A stretch of 5,335 nt of DNA from Methanoregula sp. (GCA_028705545.1 JAQWDG010000065.1:2733-8067), one strand, 5' to 3'. Shown: positions 1-5,335, numbered from the stretch's first letter. Numbers and translations: made by a program. Notes: generated from the sequence alone by a model not told the origin.

Positions 1-435
1 TGCCTTGCCTGCGGGAAATGCCAGGAAAAGCTGGACCGGCGCTGCGTTATCGACGATTACGTCAACAAATGCATTGCAAAGATGGACGAGGCTGACGGGA
101 TCGTCCTTGCGTCGCCGACCTATTTTTCCGATGTGACGACCGAGATGAAGGCCCTCATCGACCGGGCCGGGTACGTGGCGCTGGCAAACGACAGCATGTT
201 CCGGAGAAAGATCGGGGCTGCGGTCGTTGCCGTGCGGCGGGGCGGGGCGATCCATACCTTCGATACGCTCAACCACTTCTTCTTCATCAACCAGATGGTG
301 GTCCCCGGATCCCGCTACTGGAATGTGGGGATCGGGCTTGAGAAGGGTGATGTCAAAAAGGACGACGAGGGACTGGAGACGATGAAGGTACTGGGTGAGA
401 ACATGGCCTGGCTGATGAAGAAGATTAAAAAATAA
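1..435 (+). CDS. Iron-sulfur flavoprotein / flavodoxin-family NAD(P)H-dependent reductase, 5' partial
   Basis: This frame is open from base 1 to a TAA at 433-435 and gives the last 144 residues. About 45 N-terminal residues of a usual ~190-residue protein (first flavodoxin strand and FMN phosphate loop) lie off the left edge. Cysteines at visible residues 1, 4, 7 and 15 form C-x2-C-x2-C-x7-C, which fits the compact CX2CX2CX4-7C cluster motif of methanogen iron-sulfur flavoproteins (Isf), where it binds one [4Fe-4S] cluster. Next comes a flavodoxin-fold stretch ASPTYFSDVT (37-46), the usual FMN-contacting SPxYf loop, and helix EMKALIDRAG (48-57). The C-terminal part has GSRYWNVGIG and a Lys-rich last helix, as in this family. 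The likely role is cytoplasmic electron transfer through FMN and Fe-S, in some relatives for O2/H2O2 reduction; the donor cannot be read here. It converges on the minus-strand hydrolase gene. A plain NADPH-dependent FMN reductase is the alternative label. Confidence 0.85.
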   Translation, partial: CLACGKCQEKLDRRCVIDDYVNKCIAKMDEADGIVLASPTYFSDVTTEMKALIDRAGYVALANDSMFRRKIGAAVVAVRRGGAIHTFDTLNHFFFINQMVVPGSRYWNVGIGLEKGDVKKDDEGLETMKVLGENMAWLMKKIKK

Positions 436-444
436 CCTGAATTC

Positions 445-452
445 TTTTTTTT
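445..452 (+). terminator. T8 run, likely archaeal terminator of the flavoprotein gene
   Basis: An uninterrupted run of eight T lies 10 bases after the flavoprotein stop codon, with no hairpin needed, as is typical of archaeal intrinsic termination. On the opposite strand an A6 stretch at 427-432 (T6 when read on the minus strand), within the last codons of the flavoprotein gene, could end the convergent hydrolase transcript, so the 45-base convergent gap may terminate both genes. Confidence 0.55.
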
Positions 453-479
453 GGAAAATCCGTCAGGAGGGACGCGGAC

Positions 480-1223
480 TTACACTTCGACCTGCATCTC
501 ATCCTCGGATACGATAAGACCGGGACACTCTTTTTCAAACCGGGTTTTCAGTGCCCGTCGCTCCTCGATTGTCTTATACACCTCGGCCCCGAAATGCATC
601 AGCGCAAGGCGTTTAGCCCCCGCCCGCTTGGCAACATCGATTGCATCCTCCGGGTTCATGTGGGGCCAGAGCGGACTCTTCTCGCCGGGTTTGAGTCCGC
701 ACTCCGTGATGAGGAGGTCGGCGCCGCGTGCAAGGGTCACCGCATTGTCGCAGGTCCCGGTGTCCGTACAGTAGGTCACCACCTTTTTGTCAATCTCGAA
801 CCGGTAGCCCATACAGGGAACCGGGTGGACGAGCGGCAGGCAGGTGACCGTAAAGGGAAGTTCATGGGAGCCTTCGGCAAGTTCGGTCACGGTAACCGGG
901 AAGGGAACTTCATCAAGGGGGACGGTATAGGGATTGCGGAGCAGGCCGGCAAGGTTTGCAGTCGTCCCTATTCCCCCGCAGAGGGTAAGCCCTTTCCTGA
1001 ACCGGAACTTCACGAGCACGTGGAGACCTTCCGTGTGGTCGAGGTGGAAATGGGAGAGGAAAAGGAAGACGGGCTTGTCCTGCGTCATGTACCGGTCGGC
1101 CTTGGCGATACCGTTTCCCGCATCGAGGATGATATCGTAGTCCTTTGCCGATATCAGCGCCGAAACGGTATTTCCCGTTGCCGAATCGTACCACCCGTTC
1201 GTCCCAAGAAAGGTGACCTGCAT
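480..1223 (-). CDS. Metallo-beta-lactamase-fold hydrolase (RNase Z / PhnP-like superfamily)
   Basis: A complete 247-residue cytoplasmic protein with the two-metal site of the metallo-beta-lactamase fold. After the N-terminal strand MQVTFLGTNGW come DAGNG (34-38), then HFHLDH (H58, H60, D62, H63), then H133 in LVHPVPCMGYRF, D154 in YCTDTG, H188 in HMNPEDA, and the last ligand H210 in LALMHF. The GYRF after H133 and the D154 pattern resemble the RNase Z/PhnP/arylsulfatase-like branch, which acts on phosphodiesters or similar esters. At 247 residues it shows no obvious insertion matching the extended tRNA-binding arm of RNase Z, so a tRNA 3' nuclease role is not supported; the substrate is unknown. 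The start is set at ATG 1223 because the family strand MxVTFLGT begins there; GGTGGAG lies 15 bases upstream, rather far. In-frame ATG 1250 or TTG 1253 would add 9 or 10 residues unlike the family. It is divergent from the surface-protein gene and probably monocistronic. Confidence 0.88.
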   Translation of the reverse strand: MQVTFLGTNGWYDSATGNTVSALISAKDYDIILDAGNGIAKADRYMTQDKPVFLFLSHFHLDHTEGLHVLVKFRFRKGLTLCGGIGTTANLAGLLRNPYTVPLDEVPFPVTVTELAEGSHELPFTVTCLPLVHPVPCMGYRFEIDKKVVTYCTDTGTCDNAVTLARGADLLITECGLKPGEKSPLWPHMNPEDAIDVAKRAGAKRLALMHFGAEVYKTIEERRALKTRFEKECPGLIVSEDEMQVEV

Positions 1224-1268
1224 ACCGGTGCGTTGGCTCTCCACCCACATCAAGGTGCAGGAAACAGC

Positions 1269-1276
1269 TTTTTTTT
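1269..1276 (-). promoter_or_regulatory. Possible TATA box for the minus-strand hydrolase gene
   Basis: Read on the minus strand this is an A8 tract in the context CCTAAAAAAAAGC. A start of transcription about 25 bases downstream would fall near 1245-1250. That gives a short leader which carries GGTGGAG ahead of the preferred ATG at 1223. The match to an archaeal TATA box is only approximate, and the inference rests mainly on spacing. Confidence 0.27.
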
Positions 1277-1301
1277 AGGGATCGCCGTTTTGGTAGTTTT
1301 A

Positions 1302-1347
1302 ACACCGGATTTTTCCAGCATACGCGGCTTTTTAAGCGACACCGGAT
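1302..1347. repeat. Two direct copies of ACACCGGAT in the divergent promoter region
   Basis: ACACCGGAT occurs at 1302-1310 and again at 1339-1347, 37 bases apart. Each copy is preceded by TTTTAA (1297-1302 and 1330-1335; the second is separated from the repeat by a few extra bases). Both copies lie between the divergent hydrolase and surface-protein genes, so they could be binding sites of a shared regulator or a small local duplication. Two 9-base copies in a 160-base gap may also be chance. Confidence 0.3.
1327..1337 (+). promoter_or_regulatory. Possible TATA box for the surface-protein gene
   Basis: The AT-rich core CTTTTTAAG lies in otherwise GC-rich DNA 50-60 bases ahead of ATG 1385. 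Transcription starting about 25 bases downstream (near 1357) would leave a leader of roughly 28 bases. The core is close to symmetrical, reading CTTAAAAAG on the other strand, so it could also serve the divergent hydrolase gene, but with a much longer leader. Confidence 0.3.
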
Positions 1348-1384
1348 AATCACAGAATATCCCTTAGTATCGGATGTGAATTGC

Positions 1385-2290
1385 ATGAAACACCTCGTAT
1401 CCTTCGCGCTCTCTGCACTCTTGCTCGCCTGTTTTGCCTGTGCGATCCCTGCCGGAGCGGTTGTCCTTGAAGTGACCGTCAAAGGCACGGTATCGGATAT
1501 TTCCGCGGCAGGTAACACCCTGACTCTGGCAAACCCCTCGCAGTACGGCTGCGTTTATGTATCCGGTGGCTTTCCTCCAACCTGTTCTTGGACACCGATG
1601 AATGAAACCTCAGTATCGGGAACGGTTCCCGACAAGGCGGCATCCTCTGTATTTGCTAAAGGCGATTCGGTTGTTGCAACGAGCCTCGGCGGTACAGGCG
1701 GGACCTGGATCTCGCTTGCGAAACTCTACGGCACGGGCACTTACGCTGATTACGCGACCGATGAGATAGGAGATATCGGGAGCCTCCCGGTCAGCCTCAT
1801 CGGCGATTACACAGTGACCGGAGAGACGGCTGCAAACTGCTCGGCATGCACGGGGACGACCTGCACCGCCACTTCAGCAAAGGTTACCGTGAAGAGCAGT
1901 AACATGACGGTAGCAGAAAAGACCCTTCTTCCCGGGGAATCCCTGTTCTTCAACGGCAGGAACGACGCGTCGAGTGTGAACGTGACCTTTGTAAAGGGAG
2001 AGGCTCTTTCCTCGGCCTGCGCGGGGAACTCCGGGATGGTTGGCGGCGTCCAGCCGGTCTCCGACTACCTTGTCCATGTTGTTCCCCCGCTGGGCGTCAC
2101 GGTGACAACGCACGGTACTGAAGCCTCGGTAACGTCTGGATCCACAGTACCGGCAGATTCCGGCACATCTTCGGCACCGGTTGCAGCAGCACCTACGACA
2201 ACCCAGAAGGCCGGGCTGCCCTTTGCCGCGCTTACCCTTCTTGGCCTCGGGGCGGTCGTTCTCCTTGCCGGCCGGAACCGCGGGAACTGA
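1385..2290 (+). CDS. Secreted surface protein with Thr/Ser/Pro stalk and C-terminal membrane-anchor/sorting tail
   Basis: A complete 301-residue protein of unknown function with the layout of an exported archaeal envelope protein. Residues 1-25 are a signal peptide: Lys2, a hydrophobic core from Leu4 to about Ala20, and probable cleavage after Ala-Gly-Ala25. Residues 26-235 are Val/Thr/Gly-rich and probably beta-stranded; the first part (VKGTVSDISAAGNTLTL, then AKGDSVVATS) resembles the small OB/beta-barrel domains of secreted proteins, but I do not recognise a named family. Four N-glycosylation sequons start at N73, N151, N173 and N199. Six cysteines remain after cleavage (56, 67, 152, 155, 160, 212), including C-x2-C-x4-C. 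Residues 239-273 form a Thr/Ser/Ala/Pro stalk, followed by TQKAGLPF, a hydrophobic helix (about 278-296) and RNRGN. That motif-helix-basic order is typical of archaeosortase (CTERM) substrates, though a simple anchor is possible. The start is ATG 1385; GTG 1376 is in frame three codons earlier. Confidence 0.8.
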   Translation: MKHLVSFALSALLLACFACAIPAGAVVLEVTVKGTVSDISAAGNTLTLANPSQYGCVYVSGGFPPTCSWTPMNETSVSGTVPDKAASSVFAKGDSVVATSLGGTGGTWISLAKLYGTGTYADYATDEIGDIGSLPVSLIGDYTVTGETAANCSACTGTTCTATSAKVTVKSSNMTVAEKTLLPGESLFFNGRNDASSVNVTFVKGEALSSACAGNSGMVGGVQPVSDYLVHVVPPLGVTVTTHGTEASVTSGSTVPADSGTSSAPVAAAPTTTQKAGLPFAALTLLGLGAVVLLAGRNRGN

Positions 2291-2297
2291 CCCCTCC

Positions 2298-2304
2298 TTT
2301 TTTT
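2298..2304 (+). terminator. T7 run after the surface-protein gene
   Basis: Seven T preceded by a C-rich stretch begin 8 bases after the TGA stop, fitting a T-run archaeal terminator. It suggests that the surface-protein gene ends its own transcript and that the downstream repair gene has a separate promoter in 2305-2375. I could not identify that promoter convincingly. Confidence 0.5.
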
Positions 2305-2375
2305 AGCCCGATCGCAACCTCCATCTGCCGGGCCGTTGCAATGCGTACCTGATACATACATGATTCACGTTTCCA

Positions 2376-2381
2376 GGGAGG
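2376..2381 (+). promoter_or_regulatory. Strong ribosome binding site of nfo
   Basis: GGGAGG, complementary to the 3' end of archaeal 16S rRNA, sits 7 bases before ATG 2389. It fixes the nfo start and implies a leadered mRNA, in contrast with endA and trpS, which lack a clear site. Confidence 0.8.
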
Positions 2382-2388
2382 AACGGCC

Positions 2389-3234
2389 ATGGCACAGGTA
2401 AAGGTCGGCGTTCATGTCTCGATCGCCGGGTCGCTCGACCTTGCAGTCGACCGCGCAAAGGATGCCGGGTGCAATGTCTTCCAGCAGTTCTCCCGCAACC
2501 CCCGGGGCTGGAGTTCCAAGCCCCTGTCCGATCCGGACTGCGAACTCTACAAGAAAAAGATCGCAACCACCGGGCTCCTCCCGGTCGATCACATGCCCTA
2601 CCTCCCAAACCTCGCCTCGCCAAAGGCAGAGATCTGGGAGAAATCGGTCCAGACACTCACGGCAGAGCTCGACCGGTGCGGGAAGCTCGGTATCCCCTAT
2701 CTCGTGACCCACCTCGGCCACCACCTCGGGGACGGGATAGCAGGCGGCAGGGCCCGGGTGATAAAGGCCATCAATATGGCGCTCGCATCGTCGGGATCGG
2801 CAACCATGCTGCTTTTGGAGAATACCGCCGGGGAGAAGAACAGCGTTGGCAGCAGCTTCGAACACATCGGGGCTATCCTTGCCGGGCTTTCCGAAGAGAA
2901 ACGGGTCGGGGTCTGCTTCGACACCTGCCATGCGTTTGCCGCCGGCTATGAGTTACGGACAACTGACGGCATTGCCTCGACCCTTGCACAGTTCGACGAG
3001 CAGATCGGGCTTTCCCGGCTCAAAATCATCCACCTCAACGATACCAAGGGCGATCTCGGGAGCGGGCTCGACCGTCACGAGCATATCGGGATGGGATATA
3101 TTGGCGAGGAAGGGTTCAGGCGCATCCTGCACGACCCGGTTTTTGTGCGCCTCCCGCTGGTCTGCGAGACACCGGTGGACGCGCGTAGGGACGACCGGGG
3201 AAATATTGCAAAGGTCCGCGAGCTTGCGGCATAA
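2389..3234 (+). CDS. nfo: Endonuclease IV (AP endonuclease, deoxyribonuclease IV)
   Basis: A complete 281-residue protein, the usual length for this TIM-barrel enzyme. It cuts DNA 5' to abasic sites and removes blocked 3' ends during base-excision repair. All nine ligands of the trinuclear zinc site can be placed, each one residue before the E. coli Nfo number: H68, H108, E144, D178, H181, H215, D228, H230 and E260. The family signatures are clear: LLLENTAG (141-148), FDTCHAFAAGYEL (177-189) and HLNDTKGDLGSGLDRHEHIG (215-234). The H108 loop reads THLGHHLG instead of the common HPGSHLG, a conservative variation. The start is set by GGGAGG 7 bases upstream and by the early VGVHVSIAGSL strand. 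The gene lies alone between the surface-protein terminator and the endA promoter region, with no sign of a repair operon. No long T-run follows its stop; only a T4 at 3266-3269 is present. Confidence 0.96.
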   Translation: MAQVKVGVHVSIAGSLDLAVDRAKDAGCNVFQQFSRNPRGWSSKPLSDPDCELYKKKIATTGLLPVDHMPYLPNLASPKAEIWEKSVQTLTAELDRCGKLGIPYLVTHLGHHLGDGIAGGRARVIKAINMALASSGSATMLLLENTAGEKNSVGSSFEHIGAILAGLSEEKRVGVCFDTCHAFAAGYELRTTDGIASTLAQFDEQIGLSRLKIIHLNDTKGDLGSGLDRHEHIGMGYIGEEGFRRILHDPVFVRLPLVCETPVDARRDDRGNIAKVRELAA

Positions 3235-3446
3235 AAACGAATAATCCTCATACCATATGCACCCCTTTTCGGAGACGCTAAATCATCCCGGAAAGAGGGT
3301 ATTAAGATCCGGGGGACGTGCAACAGCGGCTTCCTTTCTGGGGATACAATATGGCCAGAAGTGTTGGGATTTTATAACCATATATCTATCGTACAGGGCA
3401 AATGTAATTCCTATGAAATACGCCCCGTTTGCCCGCCCGGATCCGG
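3235..3446. other. Intergenic region between nfo and endA
   Basis: About 210 bases with no well-supported gene. The first half has mixed composition and only a weak inverted repeat (CCCGG at 3287-3291 and CCGGG at 3309-3313), too small to call a terminator. The part from about 3355 to 3415 turns AT-rich and holds the best TATA-like signals in the window. Beyond 3415 the sequence becomes strikingly C-rich on the plus strand and merges into the uncertain 5' end of endA. No tRNA cloverleaf or box C/D guide RNA could be made out by eye. Confidence 0.6.
3371..3386 (+). promoter_or_regulatory. Likely archaeal promoter (TATA box) ahead of the endA-trpS unit
   Basis: TTTATAACCATATATC contains two overlapping TATA-like cores in an AT-rich island between GC-rich stretches. 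Counting about 25 bases from the CATATAT core puts transcription start near 3407-3410. That is a few bases ahead of an ATG at 3413 and about 39 bases ahead of ATG 3447. It is the best promoter candidate for endA and the co-directional trpS, and would also drive the short frame at 3413. Confidence 0.55.
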
Positions 3447-3526
3447 ATGTTTTTGCGAACCCACCGGAAACGCCCCCGCGCGCCCCGTGTTCTTCCCACC
3501 CCCTTATTATACCCGGCCTCCAATAA
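3413..3526 (+). CDS. Possible short Pro-rich leader peptide upstream of endA (uncertain)
   Basis: ATG 3413 opens a 37-codon frame beginning MKYAPFARPDPDVF and ending at TAA 3524-3526. Ten of its 37 residues are proline, including PPETPP. The ATG lies only a few bases past the transcription start predicted from the TATA box at 3371-3386, as in leaderless archaeal mRNAs. The stop is 7 bases ahead of the ACG where EndA homology begins. These positions would suit a leader peptide coupled to endA, or a short gene of its own. I recognise no family, the composition may simply reflect C-rich DNA, and the frame overlaps the possible N-terminal extension of EndA, so this is a candidate only. Confidence 0.22.
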   Translation: MKYAPFARPDPDVFANPPETPPRAPCSSHPLIIPGLQ

Positions 3527-4544
3527 TTCCGGCACGAAAGCGACATTTGACGGCACCGCAGTGCTGACCGGAAGGGACGGGCGCGTGCTCTACGATCAGA
3601 GCGGATACGGCCGCCCCGATGGGGAGAATATCCGGCTCGCACCGCAGGAGGCCCTGTACCTGCTCCACCGGCAGAAAATCGAGGTCCCGGGCTATACCTT
3701 CGACACGCTGCTTGCCGAGTATGCCGACCAGAGGAATTTCCTGCGAAGCTTCCTTGTCTACCGCGACCTCCGCGAGCGCGGGTACGTTGTCCAGACCGGG
3801 CCCCACGATTACCGGGTCTTCCGGCGCGGCGAGAAACCGGGCACGGGCGAGTCGCTCTACCTTGTCCGCGTCCTTTCCGAGCGTGACCCGGTGCGGTTTG
3901 TGAAGCTCATCGAAGAGGTGGTCACAGCGAGGAATATGCGCAAGCAGTATGTCCTTGCGGTCGTTGACGATGAGGAGGAGCTGACCTACTACGAGATCAA
4001 GCTCCAGAAACTCGCCGATTCCTGTGTCCCCGCACCAAAGATCGCAAAGGCCGAAGCGATCCTTGTCGGAAAATCGGCAATGGTCCGGACAGCGCCCCGC
4101 TCCGATCTCGAACTGGCCGGTTTTGGGAAGCGGCTCGACGACCAGAGGCTCATGATCGCACCGGTCGAACTCCTCTACCTCATGGCAGAGGGCGTAATTT
4201 CGGTCAAAAAGAACGGGACTGCGGTAAACGCCGGAGAATATTTCTCCTTTGCCTCAGACTCCGACCAGGAACTCGCGGAAAAAGACAAGGTCTATACCGA
4301 ACTGCGCCGGCACAACTTCACCCCCCGGACCGGCTACAAGTTCGGCCACCACTTCAGAGTCTACTGCGGGAAGAACGTGCACTCCGATCTCCTCGTGCAC
4401 GCGATCGAGAAAGAGGCCGTCATGCCCATGAGTGTGATCTCCCGCTCGGTCAGGATGGCGCACAGCGTGAAAAAGAAGATGTTGTTTGGCTGTGTACATA
4501 CTACCGGTATCCAGTTCGTCGAATTTGCGCGGATCAAGTTATAA
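3447..4544 (+). CDS. endA: tRNA-splicing endonuclease EndA (duplicated, homodimeric type)
   Basis: EndA cuts archaeal pre-tRNAs at both ends of the intron within a bulge-helix-bulge. From ATG 3447 it is 365 residues; clear family sequence starts about residue 31 (KATFDGTAVLTG). Two related repeats are visible: GYGRPDGENIRLAPQEALYLL against GFGKRLDDQRLMIAPVELLYL, and LRERGYVVQTGPHDYRVF against LRRHNFTPRTGYKFGHHFRVY. The first is the degenerate, structural repeat; the second is catalytic, with probable triad Y306 (FRVY), H312 (VHSD) and K343 (SVKKKM). This is the alpha2 form of many euryarchaea. His-to-Lys spacing (31) is usual, but Tyr-to-His is only 6, against about 10-11 in characterised enzymes. 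The start is unsettled: 3447 is the only ATG, TTG 3429 is in frame, GTG 3561 would cut into the domain, and the family start falls on ACG 3534. The Arg/Pro-rich first 30 residues look untypical. trpS follows after 21 bases. Confidence 0.9.
   Translation: MFLRTHRKRPRAPRVLPTPLLYPASNNSGTKATFDGTAVLTGRDGRVLYDQSGYGRPDGENIRLAPQEALYLLHRQKIEVPGYTFDTLLAEYADQRNFLRSFLVYRDLRERGYVVQTGPHDYRVFRRGEKPGTGESLYLVRVLSERDPVRFVKLIEEVVTARNMRKQYVLAVVDDEEELTYYEIKLQKLADSCVPAPKIAKAEAILVGKSAMVRTAPRSDLELAGFGKRLDDQRLMIAPVELLYLMAEGVISVKKNGTAVNAGEYFSFASDSDQELAEKDKVYTELRRHNFTPRTGYKFGHHFRVYCGKNVHSDLLVHAIEKEAVMPMSVISRSVRMAHSVKKKMLFGCVHTTGIQFVEFARIKL
3504..3511 (+). promoter_or_regulatory. Second possible TATA box, just upstream of the EndA homology start
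   Basis: TTATTATA interrupts a C-rich stretch. Transcription about 25 bases downstream would begin near 3532-3534, exactly where EndA homology begins. If it is used, the endA mRNA would be leaderless, or would start translation at GTG 3561. It overlaps the short Pro-rich frame and the possible N-terminal extension, so not all three readings can be right. Confidence 0.28.
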
Positions 4545-4565
4545 GATCAAACGAGCGTTTTCATC

Positions 4566-5335
4566 ATGACAGAGCCGCAGATCAACCCGTGGTCGAGTAC
4601 CCCCTCCCTTGATATCGAAAAGACATTTGCGGAGTTCGGGATCGACCCGATAGCGCCGGTGCTTCCGGAACTCCCCGAGATCCCGTATTTCATGCGCCGG
4701 GGCATTGTTCTCGGGCAGCGCGATTACCTCCCAATCGCCCGGGCAATAAGAAATCATACACCATTTTACCTCCTCACCGGGTTCATGCCGAGCGGCCACC
4801 CGCACCTCGGCCACCTGCTCTTAATGAAAGAGATCGTCTGGCACGTGCAGCAGGGCGCAACCGGCTATGTCACGATCGCAGACCGCGAGGCATACGGGGT
4901 CAGAGGGCTCTCGTGGGAGAAGTGCAGGGAGTACGGGAAGGAGTACCTCTCCTGCCTCTATGCGCTCGGCTACGAGGGGGAGACCTACTTCCAGAGCAAA
5001 AACAACCGGCTCAAGGACCTTGCCTTTGAAGCGGCAACGAAGGTCAACTTCTCCGAACTCTCCGCGATTTACGGGTTTGGCCCGGAGACGGCGCTCGCCC
5101 ATGCGGACAGCGTGATCACGCAGGTCGCCGATATCCTGTACCCGCAGGTCGAGAAGGGACCGGCGCCGACGATTGTCCCGGTCGGGATCGACCAGGACCC
5201 CCACATCCGGCTCACCCGGGGGATCGCAAACAAGTTCCGGATGTTTTTGGTCGAGGAACGCGAAGGCTGCATCAGCGTCCGCTCCAAAAACGCTCCCGAC
5301 GGCGCCCTTGAAGCGGTGAAAAAGGCGTTCCCGCA
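4566..5335 (+). CDS. trpS: Tryptophanyl-tRNA synthetase, 3' partial
   Basis: The frame is open from ATG 4566 to the right edge, giving the first 256 residues of a class I synthetase that charges tRNA-Trp in the cytoplasm. It is the archaeal/eukaryotic type: an N-terminal NPWSS segment (7-11), FMRRGIVLGQRDY (42-54), the ATP-binding PSGHPHLGH (75-83) whose HLGH is the HIGH signature, and VGIDQDPHIRLTRG near residue 210, a sequence that separates TrpRS from the related TyrRS. The second signature (KMSAS in this family) and the anticodon-binding domain lie beyond the edge. The gene starts 21 bases after endA with no T-run terminator and no clear ribosome binding site, so it is probably translated from the endA transcript. 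The start fits the family N-terminus, and no other good start is nearby. No frameshift or damage is seen. Confidence 0.95.
   Translation, partial: MTEPQINPWSSTPSLDIEKTFAEFGIDPIAPVLPELPEIPYFMRRGIVLGQRDYLPIARAIRNHTPFYLLTGFMPSGHPHLGHLLLMKEIVWHVQQGATGYVTIADREAYGVRGLSWEKCREYGKEYLSCLYALGYEGETYFQSKNNRLKDLAFEAATKVNFSELSAIYGFGPETALAHADSVITQVADILYPQVEKGPAPTIVPVGIDQDPHIRLTRGIANKFRMFLVEEREGCISVRSKNAPDGALEAVKKAFP

Noticed and set aside
480..1223. The hydrolase as RNase Z, forming a tRNA-processing cluster with endA and trpS
   Set aside because: No tRNA-binding arm is apparent, it is on the opposite strand, and two unrelated genes separate it from endA.
594..1349. A 251-codon open frame on the plus strand opposite the hydrolase gene
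   Set aside because: It is antisense to a gene whose metal-binding motifs are complete. Its own translation has no recognisable domain and a composition typical of a shadow frame in GC-rich DNA.
913..1518. A 201-codon open frame on the minus strand spanning the divergent promoter region
   Set aside because: It overlaps the hydrolase gene in another frame, crosses both candidate promoters, and runs antisense into the signal peptide of the surface protein; the translation is Arg/Pro-rich with no motif.
2350..2362. TATA-like GATACATACATG upstream of nfo
   Set aside because: Transcription 25 bases downstream would begin at or after the GGGAGG ribosome binding site, leaving it out of the mRNA; the two signals conflict and the ribosome site is the stronger.
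2365..2931. A 188-codon open frame on the minus strand opposite nfo
   Set aside because: It is the antisense shadow of the strongly conserved endonuclease IV gene, with no independent start signal or motif.
3287..3313. CCCGG/CCGGG inverted repeat after nfo as a terminator
   Set aside because: A 5-base stem with a 17-base loop and no following T-run is too weak to support a terminator call.
3283..3642. A 119-codon open frame on the minus strand across the endA 5' region
   Set aside because: It is low-complexity and Arg/Gly-rich, lacks a promoter or ribosome site on that strand, and runs antisense into the EndA coding sequence.

Overview
The window looks like a euryarchaeal, methanogen-type chromosome, most likely Methanomicrobiales (Methanoregula-like). 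That placement is an inference from the gene content. The genes include an iron-sulfur flavoprotein with the compact cysteine motif known from methanogens, an exported protein with a membrane-anchor/sorting-type tail, a duplicated (homodimer-type) tRNA-splicing endonuclease and an archaeal/eukaryotic-type tryptophanyl-tRNA synthetase. T-runs follow some genes and TATA-like boxes precede others, as expected in archaea. There are no mobile elements, CRISPR arrays, tRNA or rRNA genes that I can support.

Layout: (1) 1-435, plus strand, 3' part of an iron-sulfur flavoprotein/flavodoxin-family reductase cut by the left edge, followed by a T8 run. (2) 480-1223, minus strand, convergent with the first gene, a complete metallo-beta-lactamase-fold hydrolase with all metal ligands. 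(3) 1224-1384, a divergent promoter region with two copies of a 9-base word. (4) 1385-2290, plus strand, a secreted, probably glycosylated surface protein with a Thr/Ser/Pro stalk and a C-terminal membrane anchor, followed by a T7 run. (5) 2389-3234, plus strand, endonuclease IV (nfo) with a strong ribosome binding site. (6) 3235-3446, an AT-rich promoter zone and a possible short Pro-rich reading frame. (7) 3447-4544, plus strand, endA. (8) 4566 to the right edge, plus strand, trpS, cut before its second signature motif.

How the genes work together: endA and trpS are 21 bases apart with no terminator between them and very likely form one transcript. EndA removes introns from pre-tRNAs, and tRNA-Trp is the classic intron-bearing tRNA of euryarchaea, so the pair links maturation and charging of the same tRNA. 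The other genes look like independent units: base-excision repair, a redox flavoprotein, an orphan hydrolase and an envelope protein.

The part most worth a second look is the 5' end of endA. The expected N-terminus begins at an ACG codon rather than ATG. It sits just after the stop of a short TATA-preceded reading frame, so the true start, and a possible leader-peptide arrangement, are open. No clearly new system is visible; the remaining content is ordinary archaeal housekeeping and envelope genes.
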